From NCBI GenBank assembly GCA_017999365.1, contig JAGNLW010000003.1, positions 1 through 64,000 of the forward strand: a stretch of 64,000 nt of DNA, in the 5' to 3' direction. The notes under the pieces were generated by a model. That model searched no databases. It worked only from the letters and a program-made list of their open reading frames with translations, and was not told where the DNA came from. A program made the translations under genes and the position numbers. Within the stretch, counting starts at the first letter, position 1. Every line of letters begins with the position of its first letter. Positions 7,491 to 16,872 of the stretch are shown here, piece after piece. The stretch is from Candidatus Aminicenantota bacterium. GTDB taxonomy: Bacteria > Acidobacteriota > Aminicenantia > Aminicenantales > Saccharicenantaceae.

Positions 7491-8219
7491 TTACTTCAGG
7501 ACGAAGCGAACGGTCACCGTGAAGGTCACCGGCCGGGGCCGGCCGTTGATCACGAGGGGCTCGTAGACCCATTGCCGGACGGCCGCGATGGCCGCCTCGT
7601 CGAGCCAAGGCACGGGCCGCAGGACCCGGACGTTCACGACCCGGCCGTAGACGTCGGTCGTGGCTTCGAGGATGACGATGCCCTCGATGCGGGCCTCCCG
7701 GGCCAGGGCCGGGTAATCCGGCTCGACGCGCTTGACCAGGCGCGGCGGCTTGACGTCGCCGGCGGCCCGCACGACGGGCTCGACCGGCTCGCCGACCGGG
7801 GCGAAGAAGGAGTCCCCGGCGATGGCCGCCAGGATGCCGGCGTCGGCCCCGTAGTCCACTCCTCCCTCGATGCCGCCGGGCATGCCGTCGACCCCGAAGC
7901 CGGCCTCCTCGGCGATGCCCTCGGGCACGGCCACGGGAGCGAGCCGCCAGGGGTCGGCGGCCGCGACGGGGGCCCGCCGGGCCTTGATCCTGGCCCCGGG
8001 GTTCCCCGTGCGCGCCTTCGGCGGCGGCAAGGGCGTCGCCGGCGGGGCGGGAACGACGATGACGTTCGAGACGTCGATCGCCGGCAGCTCCCCCATCCTC
8101 ATGAGCGGCGCGGCCGCCAACACGGCCAGGGCCACGGCGTGGGCGACTATGGCCGCCGGCAGGGCCACGGCCCGCACCCTCGTCTGCCTGTCAGGGAAGA
8201 ACAGGGCGTCTTGGAGCAT
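7491..8219 (-). CDS. tonB: TonB family energy transducer
   Basis: A 242-aa protein. A short cytoplasmic start MLQDALFFPDRQTRVRA leads into one membrane helix (about 20-40), a proline-rich periplasmic segment, and a TonB C-terminal domain with YPALAREARIEG and VRQWVYEPL near the end. It would carry proton-motive energy from ExbB/ExbD to outer-membrane receptors such as the one at 54346-57540; no exbBD is in the window. AAAGGAGG precedes the start. Its sequence closely parallels residues 91 onward of the ZAS-TonB fusion at 1-983, so the two are paralogues, and this copy lacks the zinc-finger domain. Confidence 0.92.
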   Translation of the reverse strand: MLQDALFFPDRQTRVRAVALPAAIVAHAVALAVLAAAPLMRMGELPAIDVSNVIVVPAPPATPLPPPKARTGNPGARIKARRAPVAAADPWRLAPVAVPEGIAEEAGFGVDGMPGGIEGGVDYGADAGILAAIAGDSFFAPVGEPVEPVVRAAGDVKPPRLVKRVEPDYPALAREARIEGIVILEATTDVYGRVVNVRVLRPVPWLDEAAIAAVRQWVYEPLVINGRPRPVTFTVTVRFVLK

Positions 8220-8302
8220 CTCGGCCTCCTTTCGGCGCGATCCCGGGAGCTTTCGCTTCCAATCCTATTACAAGCGGCGGGGCTGGATATTCCCAGAAGA
8301 GA

Positions 8303-8331
8303 GGGGACACGTACCAAGGGTACATGTCCCC
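8303..8331. repeat. Palindromic element, short form (copy 2)
   Basis: Arms GGGGACACGTACC and GGTACATGTCCCC with loop AAG. The single difference (C against A) would be a G-U wobble when the minus strand folds. A further half-arm, ACATGTCCCC, follows immediately at 8333-8342. Confidence 0.85.
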
Positions 8332-8347
8332 GACATGTCCCCTATTC

Positions 8348-8366
8348 CCCCCTTTAAAAAAGGGGG
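8348..8366. repeat. CCCCCTTT/AAAGGGGG hairpin
   Basis: An 8-bp inverted repeat with an AAA loop sits between divergent tonB and smc, so it is unlikely to be a simple terminator. It directly follows the palindromic element and may be part of the same repeat cluster. Confidence 0.5.
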
Positions 8367-8436
8367 CGATTCGCATACAATAGCCGCTCTGTCCGCCAAG
8401 GCGGGCGGACACGTTCGACCGAAAGCGCCCCATTCT

Positions 8437-11400
8437 ATGAGCATGATCATCAAGAAGCTCGAGCTGCAAGGATTCAAGTCCTTCGCCGAGCGGACCAAGA
8501 TCGCCTTCCACCCCGGCATCACGGCCATCGTCGGCCCCAACGGCACCGGCAAGAGCAACCTCGTCGACGCCATGCTCTGGTCCCTCGGCGGCCACCGCCA
8601 GAAGACCGTCCGCGGCGACCGGACCGAGGAGGTCATCTTCTCGGGCAACGCCAAGCGCCCCGCCCTGAGCATGGCCGACTCCGTCCTGACCCTGACCGGC
8701 GAGGACCAGGAGCTGACGATCTCCCACCGCGCCTTCCGCTCCGGCGAGAGCGAATACCGGATGAACGGCAAGACCGTCCGGCTCAAGGACATCCAGGACG
8801 AGCTCTGGAAGCACGCCATCGGCGGCTCGGAGTACTTCGTCATCGAGCAGGGCGCCATCGGCACCTTCGTCACCTCCAAGCCGACCGAGAAGCGCCTGTT
8901 CATCGAGGAGGCCGCCGGCACGGCCTACTACAAGGACAAGAAGCGCCAGGCCCAGTCCAAGCTCGACAGCACCGAGCAGAACCTCATCCGCCTCGAGGAC
9001 ATCATCATCGAGGTCGAGAAGGCCAAGAACTCCCTTCAGCGCCAGGCCCAGGCGGCCAACCGCTATCGGCGCCTGCGCGAGCGCGTCCGCGAGCTGACCT
9101 CCCACCACTACCAGCGCAAGCTCGTCGTCCTCGAGACGGCCCAGAGCGAGGCCGCGGCCCGGCACGAGGCCGGCTTGAAAGCCGAGCAGGAAGCCTCGGG
9201 CCGCCTGCGCGAGGCCGAGAAGGCCGCCGCGTCCGGCCGCCACCAGCTGTGGGACCTCGAGAAGGCCCTCAAGGACGGCCAGGAGCGCGTCTTCGCCCTC
9301 AAGTCCCAGGCCGCCCGGGCCGAGAGCGACATCGAGCGCGAGACCAAGCGCGTCGAGTTCTTCGAGGAGACCAAGAAACGGGCCCAGGCCGACCGCGACG
9401 AGCTGCTCCGGGACGTCCTCGTCCTGACGCGCGAGATCGAGGAGCTCAAGGGCCGGCTGGCCGGCCTCGAGGAGGATCTCGGGGCCAAGCGGACCGTGGC
9501 CGCCGCGGCCGAGGCCGCCTTGAACGAGGCGGTCCAGGCCCGGCTCGGCGGCGCCCAGGAGGTCGAACGCCTGCGTGACGGCTACTTCCTGGCCCTGCAG
9601 GCCCTGACCGAGAACAAGAACGAGAGCGCCAAGACCGGCAAAGAGATGGAGCTCCTCGTCCGCCAGGAAGAGAAGCTGGCCGCCCAGCTCGTCGAGCAGG
9701 ACGGCCTTCTCGCCGACATCGACGTCCGCGCGGCGGCCCTGGAGAGGGAGCTCGGAGAGCGCCGGGAGGTCCGTCAGGGCCTCGTCGGGCGCGCCGAAGA
9801 GATCAAGGCGGCCCTCGGCGCCGCCCGCGCCGCCGCCGAGGACGCTCAGCGCCGGCTCGAGGCCCTCAAGGCCCGCCGCGACGAGTCCGCCTATCACCTC
9901 CAGGCCCTGCGCCGGATCGACGAGAAGGCCCGCGAAGAAGCCCGCGCCGACGAGGTCCCCGGCGGCCTGGGCATCCTGGCCGACCTCGTCCGGACGAGCC
10001 CCGAGAACGCCCGCCTGTTCGACGCCTTCTGGCGCGAGGGGGCCCGCTCGCGGGTCGTCGCGGCCGAGGAGTTCCTGGGCGGCGTGCCCGAGGGCTTGCG
10101 GGGCAGCTATCTCCTCGTCCCGGCCGCGGCCCGTCCGGCCGTCCCGGCCGAGCTCCTCGCGCGGCCCGGCGTCGTCGGGCAGCTCAAGGGGCTCATCGAG
10201 GCCGACGACAGGCTCCGCGACCGGCTGGCCGGCCTCGAGGACGCCGTCATCGTCTCGTCCGTGGCCGAGGCCGTCCGGGCCTGGATCGAGCATCCCGGGC
10301 TGAACTTCCTGACCACCGCGGGCGACCTCCTGCTGGCCTCGGGCCTGCTCCGCGTCGGGCAGAAGGCCGAGGGCGCCGTGGCCCTGGCCGCCGAGATCCG
10401 CCGGCTCGAGGGCGAGGTGGCCCAAGCCGAAGCCGAGACCGCCCCGCTCGTCGCCGAGCTCGACGAGAGCATCCGGACGATCGGCGCGCACGAGGCCGAC
10501 CTCCAGGGCGTCCGCGACGAGCTCGACCGGACCGAGCGCGTCATCGAGGACCGCGAACGCGATCGACGCTACGGGCTCGGCGAGGCCGACAAGGTCCGCC
10601 TGACCCGGACGGTCCTCGGCCGAGAGCTCGAGAACCTGCGCGGCGAGAAGGAACGCCTCGGCGAGGCCCTCCGCGGCGCGGAGGAGAGCTTGGCCCTCCA
10701 CGACGGCGAGGCCCGTTCGCTCAAGGACCGCATCGAGGAGATGGAGCGGGCCCAGGCCGGGTTCGTCGCCCGGGCCGCCGACCTCGAGCGCGGCTTCTTC
10801 GAGACCCGCTCGGGGCTCGACCTCGTCCAGGAGAAGATCAACGGCCTCGGCGAGCAGTTGCGGGCCGCGGAAAAGCGCAAAGAGGCCGCTGCGGCCAAGA
10901 TCGAAGCCCTGGAGGCCGACGCCCGCCGGAGCGAGGAGGACCAGGTCCGCCTGCGCGGCGAGATCGCCGCCCTGCGCGAGAGCGCCAAGGCCCTGGCCGC
11001 GGACCGGGCCCAGGCCGAGACGGGCTTGAGCGCCACGGACGACGCCCTGCGGGCCGCCCGCGCCGCCCTCGAGGAGCTCGAGGCGGCCGTCATCAGCGGC
11101 CGCAAGGACGAGGAAGCGGCCAAGGACGAGCGCGTCCGGCACGAGATCCACAAGGCCGAGGTCGACCGCGACCTGGTCAACCTCGACGAGATGTGCTGGC
11201 AGGAGCTCAAGAAGACCCTGACCGAGCTCCGGGCCGAGGCCAAGACCGCGGCCGCCCCCGCCGCGGAGACCGAGGCCGAGGAAGAGGCCGAGGAAGAAGG
11301 CGAAGGCGAGGAGAACGGCGAAGAGCCGGCGGCTGCCGCCCCAGACGGCGAAGGCGGCGAAGCCGCCGCCGAGCCCGGCGCCGCGCCCGCTCCCAAACCG

Positions 11401-12123
11401 CGCCGACTGGCCAAGAAGTGGCGGCCTCTCGCCGAGATGACCGACGCCGACGTCGAGGCCGAGCTCGAGGAGACCCGCGAGGCCATCGCCCGCTTCAAGG
11501 CCGTCAACCTGATGGCCGAGGAGGAGTACGCCGAGCAGAAGACGCGCTTCGAGTTCCTGAGCGGGCAGCGGCAGGACCTGCGCGAGTCCATCTCCTCGAC
11601 CGAGGAGGCCATCCGCAAGATCGACGAGGAGAGCAAGACCCAGTTCCTCAGGGCCCTGGGCGAGGTCAATAAGAACTTCCAGGACCTGTTCGGGTCGCTC
11701 TTCAAGGGCGGCAACGCCGAGGTCAAGCTCCTCGAGCCCGACAACCCGCTCGAGAGCGGCGTCGAGATCATCGCCCAGCCGCCGGGGAAAAGGGTCTCGA
11801 ACCTGTCGCTCCTGTCGGGCGGCGAGAAGTCGCTGACCTCGCTGGCCTTCCTGTTCGCCCTGTTCCGCTACCGGCCTTCGCCCTTCTGCTTCCTGGACGA
11901 GGTCGACGCGGCCCTCGACGACGTCAACCTGTCGCGCTTCCTCGACCTGATGAAGACGATCAAGCACCAGACCCAGTTCATCATCATCACCCACAACTAC
12001 AAGACGATGGAAGTCGCCGACTACATCTACGGCACGACCATGGCCGAGCCGAACATGACCCGGCTCCTCTCCGTGAAGCTCGAACGCAAGGGCGGCGAAC
12101 CGCCGCCCGATCTCGCGCTATAG
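8437..12123 (+). CDS. smc: Chromosome partition protein SMC
   Basis: A 1228-aa condensin ATPase. The N-terminal head has Walker A GPNGTGKSN at about 32-40. A long coiled coil leads to a hinge domain (about 506-648) and the returning coil. The C-terminal head has the signature LLSGGEKS (about 1125) and Walker B FCFLDEVDAALDD. It binds ScpA/ScpB, not in the window, and compacts and segregates the chromosome. The second coil is interrupted at about residues 937-988 by an acidic, alanine-rich low-complexity stretch that is not normal for the family. I start at the ATG at 8437; the in-frame ATG at 8443 is an alternative. Much of the upstream open frame is non-coding. Confidence 0.97.
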   Translation: MSMIIKKLELQGFKSFAERTKIAFHPGITAIVGPNGTGKSNLVDAMLWSLGGHRQKTVRGDRTEEVIFSGNAKRPALSMADSVLTLTGEDQELTISHRAFRSGESEYRMNGKTVRLKDIQDELWKHAIGGSEYFVIEQGAIGTFVTSKPTEKRLFIEEAAGTAYYKDKKRQAQSKLDSTEQNLIRLEDIIIEVEKAKNSLQRQAQAANRYRRLRERVRELTSHHYQRKLVVLETAQSEAAARHEAGLKAEQEASGRLREAEKAAASGRHQLWDLEKALKDGQERVFALKSQAARAESDIERETKRVEFFEETKKRAQADRDELLRDVLVLTREIEELKGRLAGLEEDLGAKRTVAAAAEAALNEAVQARLGGAQEVERLRDGYFLALQALTENKNESAKTGKEMELLVRQEEKLAAQLVEQDGLLADIDVRAAALERELGERREVRQGLVGRAEEIKAALGAARAAAEDAQRRLEALKARRDESAYHLQALRRIDEKAREEARADEVPGGLGILADLVRTSPENARLFDAFWREGARSRVVAAEEFLGGVPEGLRGSYLLVPAAARPAVPAELLARPGVVGQLKGLIEADDRLRDRLAGLEDAVIVSSVAEAVRAWIEHPGLNFLTTAGDLLLASGLLRVGQKAEGAVALAAEIRRLEGEVAQAEAETAPLVAELDESIRTIGAHEADLQGVRDELDRTERVIEDRERDRRYGLGEADKVRLTRTVLGRELENLRGEKERLGEALRGAEESLALHDGEARSLKDRIEEMERAQAGFVARAADLERGFFETRSGLDLVQEKINGLGEQLRAAEKRKEAAAAKIEALEADARRSEEDQVRLRGEIAALRESAKALAADRAQAETGLSATDDALRAARAALEELEAAVISGRKDEEAAKDERVRHEIHKAEVDRDLVNLDEMCWQELKKTLTELRAEAKTAAAPAAETEAEEEAEEEGEGEENGEEPAAAAPDGEGGEAAAEPGAAPAPKPRRLAKKWRPLAEMTDADVEAELEETREAIARFKAVNLMAEEEYAEQKTRFEFLSGQRQDLRESISSTEEAIRKIDEESKTQFLRALGEVNKNFQDLFGSLFKGGNAEVKLLEPDNPLESGVEIIAQPPGKRVSNLSLLSGGEKSLTSLAFLFALFRYRPSPFCFLDEVDAALDDVNLSRFLDLMKTIKHQTQFIIITHNYKTMEVADYIYGTTMAEPNMTRLLSVKLERKGGEPPPDLAL

Positions 12124-12153
12124 CGCCGGTCACCCCGGCCGAAGGAGGGCGGC

Positions 12154-13620
12154 ATGTCGACCTATCTCGTCATCATCCTCGCCTACCTCATCGCCCTGAC
12201 GGTCCTGAACTTCGTCCGCTCGCGGCGGATCAAGAGCCAGGAGCAGTTCATGGTGGCGGGGCGGAGCCTCAAATGGCAGGTCATGGTCTTCACCCTGATC
12301 TGCACCTGGATCGGCTCGGGCACCTTCATCAGCGGCGCCGAGTTCGCCTCCAAGGCCGGCTTCTCGGCCCTCTGGCTCGCGGCCGGCGCCTGGGTCGGGA
12401 TCATCCTCATCTACTTCCTGGCCGCCAAGATCCAGACCTTCGGCCAGTACACGGTCGGCGACGTCCTCGAGGTCCGCTATGGGCCCGCGGCGCGCCTGGT
12501 CGGGGCCGTGGCCCTGATCCTGTCGTTCGTGTCCATCGTCTCCTACCAGTTCATCGCCGGCGGCTTCATCCTCAACGTCATCACCGACGGCAAGATCTCC
12601 GAGGCCCAGGGCACGCTCATCGCGGCCGCTTTCGTCATCCTGTTCACGGCCCTCGGCGGCATGGTCGCCATCGCCTACACGGACCTGCCGAACGGCATCA
12701 TCATCGTCCTGGCCTGCCTGCTGGCGGTGCCCTTCGTCGTCACCGCGGCCGGCGGGCTGCCGGCGGCCAAGGCGGCCCTCGACCCGGGCTATTTCGCGGT
12801 GGTCAACAGCAAGTTCGGGGCCTATCCCTGGCTCAAGGCCATCGGCTACTTCCTGTCGACGATGTTCCTGCTCCTGGGCGTCCAGAGCATGTACCAGAAG
12901 TTCTACAGCGCCAAGTCGGGCAAGGACGCCAAGAAGGCCGTGGCCTGGTGGACGGTCGGGACGATCTTCGTCGAGACCATCGTCGTCGTCATCGCCGTCT
13001 TCGCCTACAGCAAGCTCCAGGGCCAGATCGACCTCAGCGTGCCCAAGGCGGGAGGCAAGGTCGTCCTCATGGCCGCCAAGCAGATGGTGCCCTTCCCGGT
13101 CGGCGTGCTCCTGCTCGGCGCGGCCTGCGCCGTGGTCATCTCGACGGGCATGAACTACCTGCTGTCGCCGTCGACGACCATCATGCGCGACATCTACCAG
13201 CGCTTCCTGAAGAAGGACGCCAACCCCAAGAACCTGGTGGCCCTGCAGAAGGTCCTCATCGTCGCCATCGGCGTCGTGGCCTTCCTGCTGGCGACCCAGC
13301 TCAAGTCGGTCCTGGAGATGAGCCTGTTCGCCTACACGATCTACGGCGTGGCCATCACCCCGGCCCTCATCGCGGCCCTGGCCTGGAAGCGGGTCACGAA
13401 AGCCGGCGGCCTGGCTTCTATCATCTCGGGAACGGTCGTCTGCCTGGGCTTCTTCATCCTTTCGAAGCTGCCGGGGATCCCCGTCATCGAGGGCGACGCC
13501 TGGGGCATCCCCATCATCTATCCCTCGCTCTTCGCCTCGCTCGCGGCCCTGGTCATCGTCAGCCTGCTGACCCCCAAGCCCAAGCCCGAAGAGCTGGAGA
13601 AGTTCTTTCCGAAGAAGTAA
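12154..13620 (+). CDS. Sodium:solute symporter (SSS family)
   Basis: A 488-aa transporter with about 13 hydrophobic helices. It starts YLVIILAYLIALTVLNF and has an RRIKSQEQFMVAGRS loop and a WIGSGTFISGAEFASKAG segment typical of the solute:sodium symporter family (LeuT fold). It imports a small solute driven by sodium; substrate is not predictable from sequence. AAGGAGG lies 6 nt before the start, and smc ends 30 nt upstream. The hydrolase gene begins only 6 nt after its stop, so uptake and hydrolysis of the same compound is a reasonable inference. Confidence 0.92.
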   Translation: MSTYLVIILAYLIALTVLNFVRSRRIKSQEQFMVAGRSLKWQVMVFTLICTWIGSGTFISGAEFASKAGFSALWLAAGAWVGIILIYFLAAKIQTFGQYTVGDVLEVRYGPAARLVGAVALILSFVSIVSYQFIAGGFILNVITDGKISEAQGTLIAAAFVILFTALGGMVAIAYTDLPNGIIIVLACLLAVPFVVTAAGGLPAAKAALDPGYFAVVNSKFGAYPWLKAIGYFLSTMFLLLGVQSMYQKFYSAKSGKDAKKAVAWWTVGTIFVETIVVVIAVFAYSKLQGQIDLSVPKAGGKVVLMAAKQMVPFPVGVLLLGAACAVVISTGMNYLLSPSTTIMRDIYQRFLKKDANPKNLVALQKVLIVAIGVVAFLLATQLKSVLEMSLFAYTIYGVAITPALIAALAWKRVTKAGGLASIISGTVVCLGFFILSKLPGIPVIEGDAWGIPIIYPSLFASLAALVIVSLLTPKPKPEELEKFFPKK

Positions 13621-13626
13621 ACTGAT

Positions 13627-14667
13627 ATGACGACGGGCGTTGTCATCGACCGGCGCTACGAGGACCACGTCATGGGCGCCGCCCACGTCGAGTCCCCGGA
13701 GCGCCTGCGCGTCCTGCGCCGCCTCCTCGAAGAGGACCCGCCCGTCCCCTACCTCCCCCTCCCGCCGCGCCCGGCGACCGACGAGGACCTCGCCCTCGTC
13801 CACGAGCGCGGCTACATCGACCTCATCCGCTCGACCGCCGGGCACGTCGTACCCATGGACGGCGACACCTCGGCCGGCCCGAAGACCTGGGAGGCGGCCC
13901 TGCTCGCCGCCGGCGGCCTCCTCGAGGCCGTGGACCGGATCATGGACGGCGCCGTCCGCAACGCCCTGGCCCTCGTGCGCCCGCCCGGGCACCACGCCGA
14001 GGCCTCGCGGGCCATGGGCTTCTGCTTTTTCAACAACGCGGCCATCGCCGCGGAACATCTCGTCCGCCGGCACGGCCTCTCCCGGGTCCTGGTCGTCGAC
14101 TGGGACCTCCACCACGGCAACGGCACCGAGCAGGCCTTCTACGAGCGCCGCGACGTCCTGTACTTCTCCAGCCACCAGATCCCGCTCTTCCCGGGCACGG
14201 GCGTGACGCGTTTCTTCGGCCACGGCGAGGGCTTCGGCTACAACCTCAACGTGCCGCTGCTCGCCGGCAAGGGCGACGACGACTTCCTGGCCGTTTACGA
14301 GGGCGTCCTGGGCCCGGTCGCGGCCGAGTTCCAGCCGGAGTTCATCGTGGCCAGCGTCGGCTACGACATCGCCGCCGGCGATCCGCTCGGCGGCATGGAG
14401 GTCACCGCGTCCGGATTCGGGCGCCTGACGGCCTCGCTCGCGGCCATGGCCGAGCGCACGGCCGGGGGCCGGCTGGCCCTGGTCCTCGAGGGCGGCTACG
14501 ACCTCGGGGCCCTCCGGGACGGGGTCGGAGAGACCCTGCGGGCGCTTCACTCGAGCGGCACGGGCCCCGGTAAAGATCGAGGTATTCGGCTCTCCCCCGC
14601 CCTCCGGGTCGAGCTCCAGGAGCCCCTGCGGACCTTCCGCCGGAAGTGGGACATCCCCGAGCTCTAG
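13627..14667 (+). CDS. Histone-deacetylase superfamily hydrolase (acetylpolyamine/acetoin utilisation type)
   Basis: A 346-aa zinc hydrolase with the family marks RPPGHHAEASRAMGFCFFNN (about 118-137), the zinc ligands in VDWDLHHGNGTE and VGYDIAAGDPLGG, and the catalytic tyrosine in EGGYDLGAL. Bacterial members remove acetyl groups from polyamines or other amides (AphA and AcuC-like). The gene follows the sodium symporter after 6 nt and is probably co-transcribed with it. After the stop, an imperfect GGTGTCCT/AGGACAAACACC hairpin with a following CCCTTTTT (14667-14725) may end the transcript. The precise substrate is unknown. Confidence 0.93.
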   Translation: MTTGVVIDRRYEDHVMGAAHVESPERLRVLRRLLEEDPPVPYLPLPPRPATDEDLALVHERGYIDLIRSTAGHVVPMDGDTSAGPKTWEAALLAAGGLLEAVDRIMDGAVRNALALVRPPGHHAEASRAMGFCFFNNAAIAAEHLVRRHGLSRVLVVDWDLHHGNGTEQAFYERRDVLYFSSHQIPLFPGTGVTRFFGHGEGFGYNLNVPLLAGKGDDDFLAVYEGVLGPVAAEFQPEFIVASVGYDIAAGDPLGGMEVTASGFGRLTASLAAMAERTAGGRLALVLEGGYDLGALRDGVGETLRALHSSGTGPGKDRGIRLSPALRVELQEPLRTFRRKWDIPEL

Positions 14668-14787
14668 GTGTCCTCCCCCGGGGCGACCGTCCCCTAATCA
14701 GGACAAACACCCCCTTTTTCTCCCCTGTTATCAGGCAGGAGCCTTGGCATAGTTCTTGCAATAAGGAAAGTGGATAGGAGAAGGACC

Positions 14788-16740
14788 ATGAAAAGGACAC
14801 TCATCATCGCCACCGCGCTCATCGCTCTGGCGGCCGGCGTCTACGCCCAGGAAGAGCAGGCGCCCGCCCCCCAGAGCCCGCAGGAGATCAAGGACGCGAA
14901 ATACACCAACGAGTCGGTCGCCCGGCTCAGCTTCGTCGAGGGCAAGGCCTTCGTCCAACGGGCCTCCGACCTCGGCTACGAAGAGGCCGCCCTCAATATG
15001 CCCATCAGCGAAGGCGACCGCATCGGCACGTCGGACGGCCGGGTCGAAGTCCACTTCGGCCGCGGCAACTACCTCCGCCTCGATAACGACACCAAGGTCG
15101 ACGTCCTCAACCTGCCCAAGAAGGATGACGACATCGCCCGGGTCAGGGTCTGGTCGGGCCACATGTACCTCGTGGTCGGCTCCCTGAAGAAGGAGAAGGC
15201 CATCGAGCTGCACACGGCCGATTCCTCCTTCTACGTCCTCGACCGCGGCGTCTACCGCATCGACGTCCGGGAGAGCAAGGACACCGAGATCCTGGTCTTC
15301 GAGGGCCTCATGGAGGCCGCCGGCGAGGACGGCTCGACCTTGCTCAAGTCCGGTCAGCGGCTCGAGGTCTCCGAGGGCCGCTTCGCCTCCAAGCCCTCCA
15401 CCTTCATGGCCGTGGCCAACGACGGCTTCGACAAGTTCAACGAGTCCCGCACCTCGGCCACGACCCGGCTCCTGGCCAAGGGCAAGCTCCCCGAGGAGCT
15501 GGCCGACTTCGAGGGCGAGCTCGAGGAGAATGGCGAGTGGACCTATCTCGCCCCCTACGGCAACGTCTGGGTGCCCTCCGGGCTCGACGAGGACTGGCGG
15601 CCCTATTACAACGGCCGCTGGACCTGGCTACCCCTCTCGGGCTGGACCTGGTGGCCCTATGAGCCCTGGGGCTGGTCGACCTTCCACTACGGCCGCTGGC
15701 ACTGGGGCCTCGACCTCGGCTGGTACTGGATCCCCATGAACATGTGGGGCCCGGCCTGGGTCAACTGGTGGTGGGACGACTTCTACTTCGGCTGGGCGCC
15801 CCTCAGCTACTGGGGCTATCCCGGCGTCGTCATGGGCGGCATGTACTACGGCCATTACTACGGCGGTTACTATCCCTATCAGTCGCGCGCGCTGACCGTC
15901 GTCCGCCGCGACGGCCTCAAGGACCCGCACCTCTCGGCCAACGCCCTGCGCGGCGACTCCCTCAAGGCCCTCGACCGCATGAACCTGGCCCACGCCAGCC
16001 CCAACGTCCGGCCGGCCGGGAACCGCGTCTCGGTCCAGCCGCTCGACGGCGGCCGGGTCATGCTCCGCAACGACCGCACGACCGCGCTCGAGCGCGACGC
16101 CCGGATCGACAAGCGGGCCGGCGGCGGCGGGACCGCCTCCTCGACGGGCCCCCGGGCCATCCGCAGGCCCGACGCCCCGTCCGGCGCCAAGGGCGCGACG
16201 GCGGCCAAGCCCTCGAGCGTCAAGGGCGCCGACCGCGGCTCGAAGTCCTCGGGCGCCTCCAAGCCTTCGAGCTCGGGCACCAAGCCCGTGCGCAATAAGA
16301 AGGACGGCGAGCCGGCCACATCGGCCAGCTCGTCGGTCGGGTACAAGAGCGATCCGTCGGTCGCCGGGACCGCCGTCCGGACGGGATCGCCACGGACGGC
16401 CTACGGCTATCCGTCCTCCCCGTCCATCAAGCGTCCGGCCACGTCCTACGGCGACGGCGGCCGGGCCCGGGCCGGTTCCTACTCCGGGCCGTACTCCCGT
16501 CCGTCCTCGGGCGGGTCGTACGCGCGGCCCTCGTCCTCGTCGGGGAAATCGAGCGGCTCCTATGCCCGGCCGTCATCGTCCGGGAAGTCGAACGGGGCCC
16601 GTGTGGGCTCGTCGGGCAGATCCTCGGGCGGCGCTTCGCGCGGCTCCTCGTCCCGCGGCTCTTCGGGCTCCTCTTCGCGGGGCTCGTCCTCGGGCTCGCG
16701 GGGCAGCTCGGGCGGCGGGAGCGGCGCCCACAGAAAATAG
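14788..16740 (+). CDS. Secreted FecR-domain protein with Trp/Tyr-rich (DUF6600-type) and Ser/Gly-rich regions
   Basis: A 650-aa exported protein with a signal peptide MKRTLIIATALIALAAGVYA. A FecR-like domain (about 45-190: EGDRIGTSDGRVEVHFGRG, DVLNLPK) comes first. A region dense in Trp and Tyr (about 245-370, with repeated GRWTW/GWYW-like units) matches DUF6600-type proteins. The last 220 residues are rich in Ser, Gly, Pro and Lys and look disordered. I use the ATG at 14788 with its AGGAGAAGG site, not the ATG 18 nt upstream. It does not look like a membrane sigma regulator, since it lacks the usual transmembrane and sigma partner; a cell-surface role is likely. A strong terminator follows. 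Confidence 0.8.
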   Translation: MKRTLIIATALIALAAGVYAQEEQAPAPQSPQEIKDAKYTNESVARLSFVEGKAFVQRASDLGYEEAALNMPISEGDRIGTSDGRVEVHFGRGNYLRLDNDTKVDVLNLPKKDDDIARVRVWSGHMYLVVGSLKKEKAIELHTADSSFYVLDRGVYRIDVRESKDTEILVFEGLMEAAGEDGSTLLKSGQRLEVSEGRFASKPSTFMAVANDGFDKFNESRTSATTRLLAKGKLPEELADFEGELEENGEWTYLAPYGNVWVPSGLDEDWRPYYNGRWTWLPLSGWTWWPYEPWGWSTFHYGRWHWGLDLGWYWIPMNMWGPAWVNWWWDDFYFGWAPLSYWGYPGVVMGGMYYGHYYGGYYPYQSRALTVVRRDGLKDPHLSANALRGDSLKALDRMNLAHASPNVRPAGNRVSVQPLDGGRVMLRNDRTTALERDARIDKRAGGGGTASSTGPRAIRRPDAPSGAKGATAAKPSSVKGADRGSKSSGASKPSSSGTKPVRNKKDGEPATSASSSVGYKSDPSVAGTAVRTGSPRTAYGYPSSPSIKRPATSYGDGGRARAGSYSGPYSRPSSGGSYARPSSSSGKSSGSYARPSSSGKSNGARVGSSGRSSGGASRGSSSRGSSGSSSRGSSSGSRGSSGGGSGAHRK

Positions 16741-16757
16741 CTACCCCTTTCCATCGG

Positions 16758-16809
16758 GGGGAGCGTCCCTTCTTCCGGCCGGTTGGTAGGGGCGCTCCCC
16801 AATTTTTTT
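16758..16809 (+). terminator. Rho-independent terminator after the FecR-like gene
   Basis: The arm GGGGAGCG (16758-16765) pairs with CGCTCCCC (16793-16800), with additional TCCC/GGGG pairing inside, followed by AATTTTTTT. Confidence 0.85.
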
Positions 16810-16872
16810 GCTTTGCCGAATTTCCCTGACCTCCCGCAACGCAGCAAGGTTCTTGTCCCCTTTTCAGGATTC

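Noticed and set aside
8191..11994. Antisense open frame of 1267 codons across smc
   Set aside because: Long shadow frames are expected opposite very GC-rich genes. The plus strand gives a complete SMC with all motifs, and the antisense product is a Leu/Gly/Ala/Asp-rich string without motifs.
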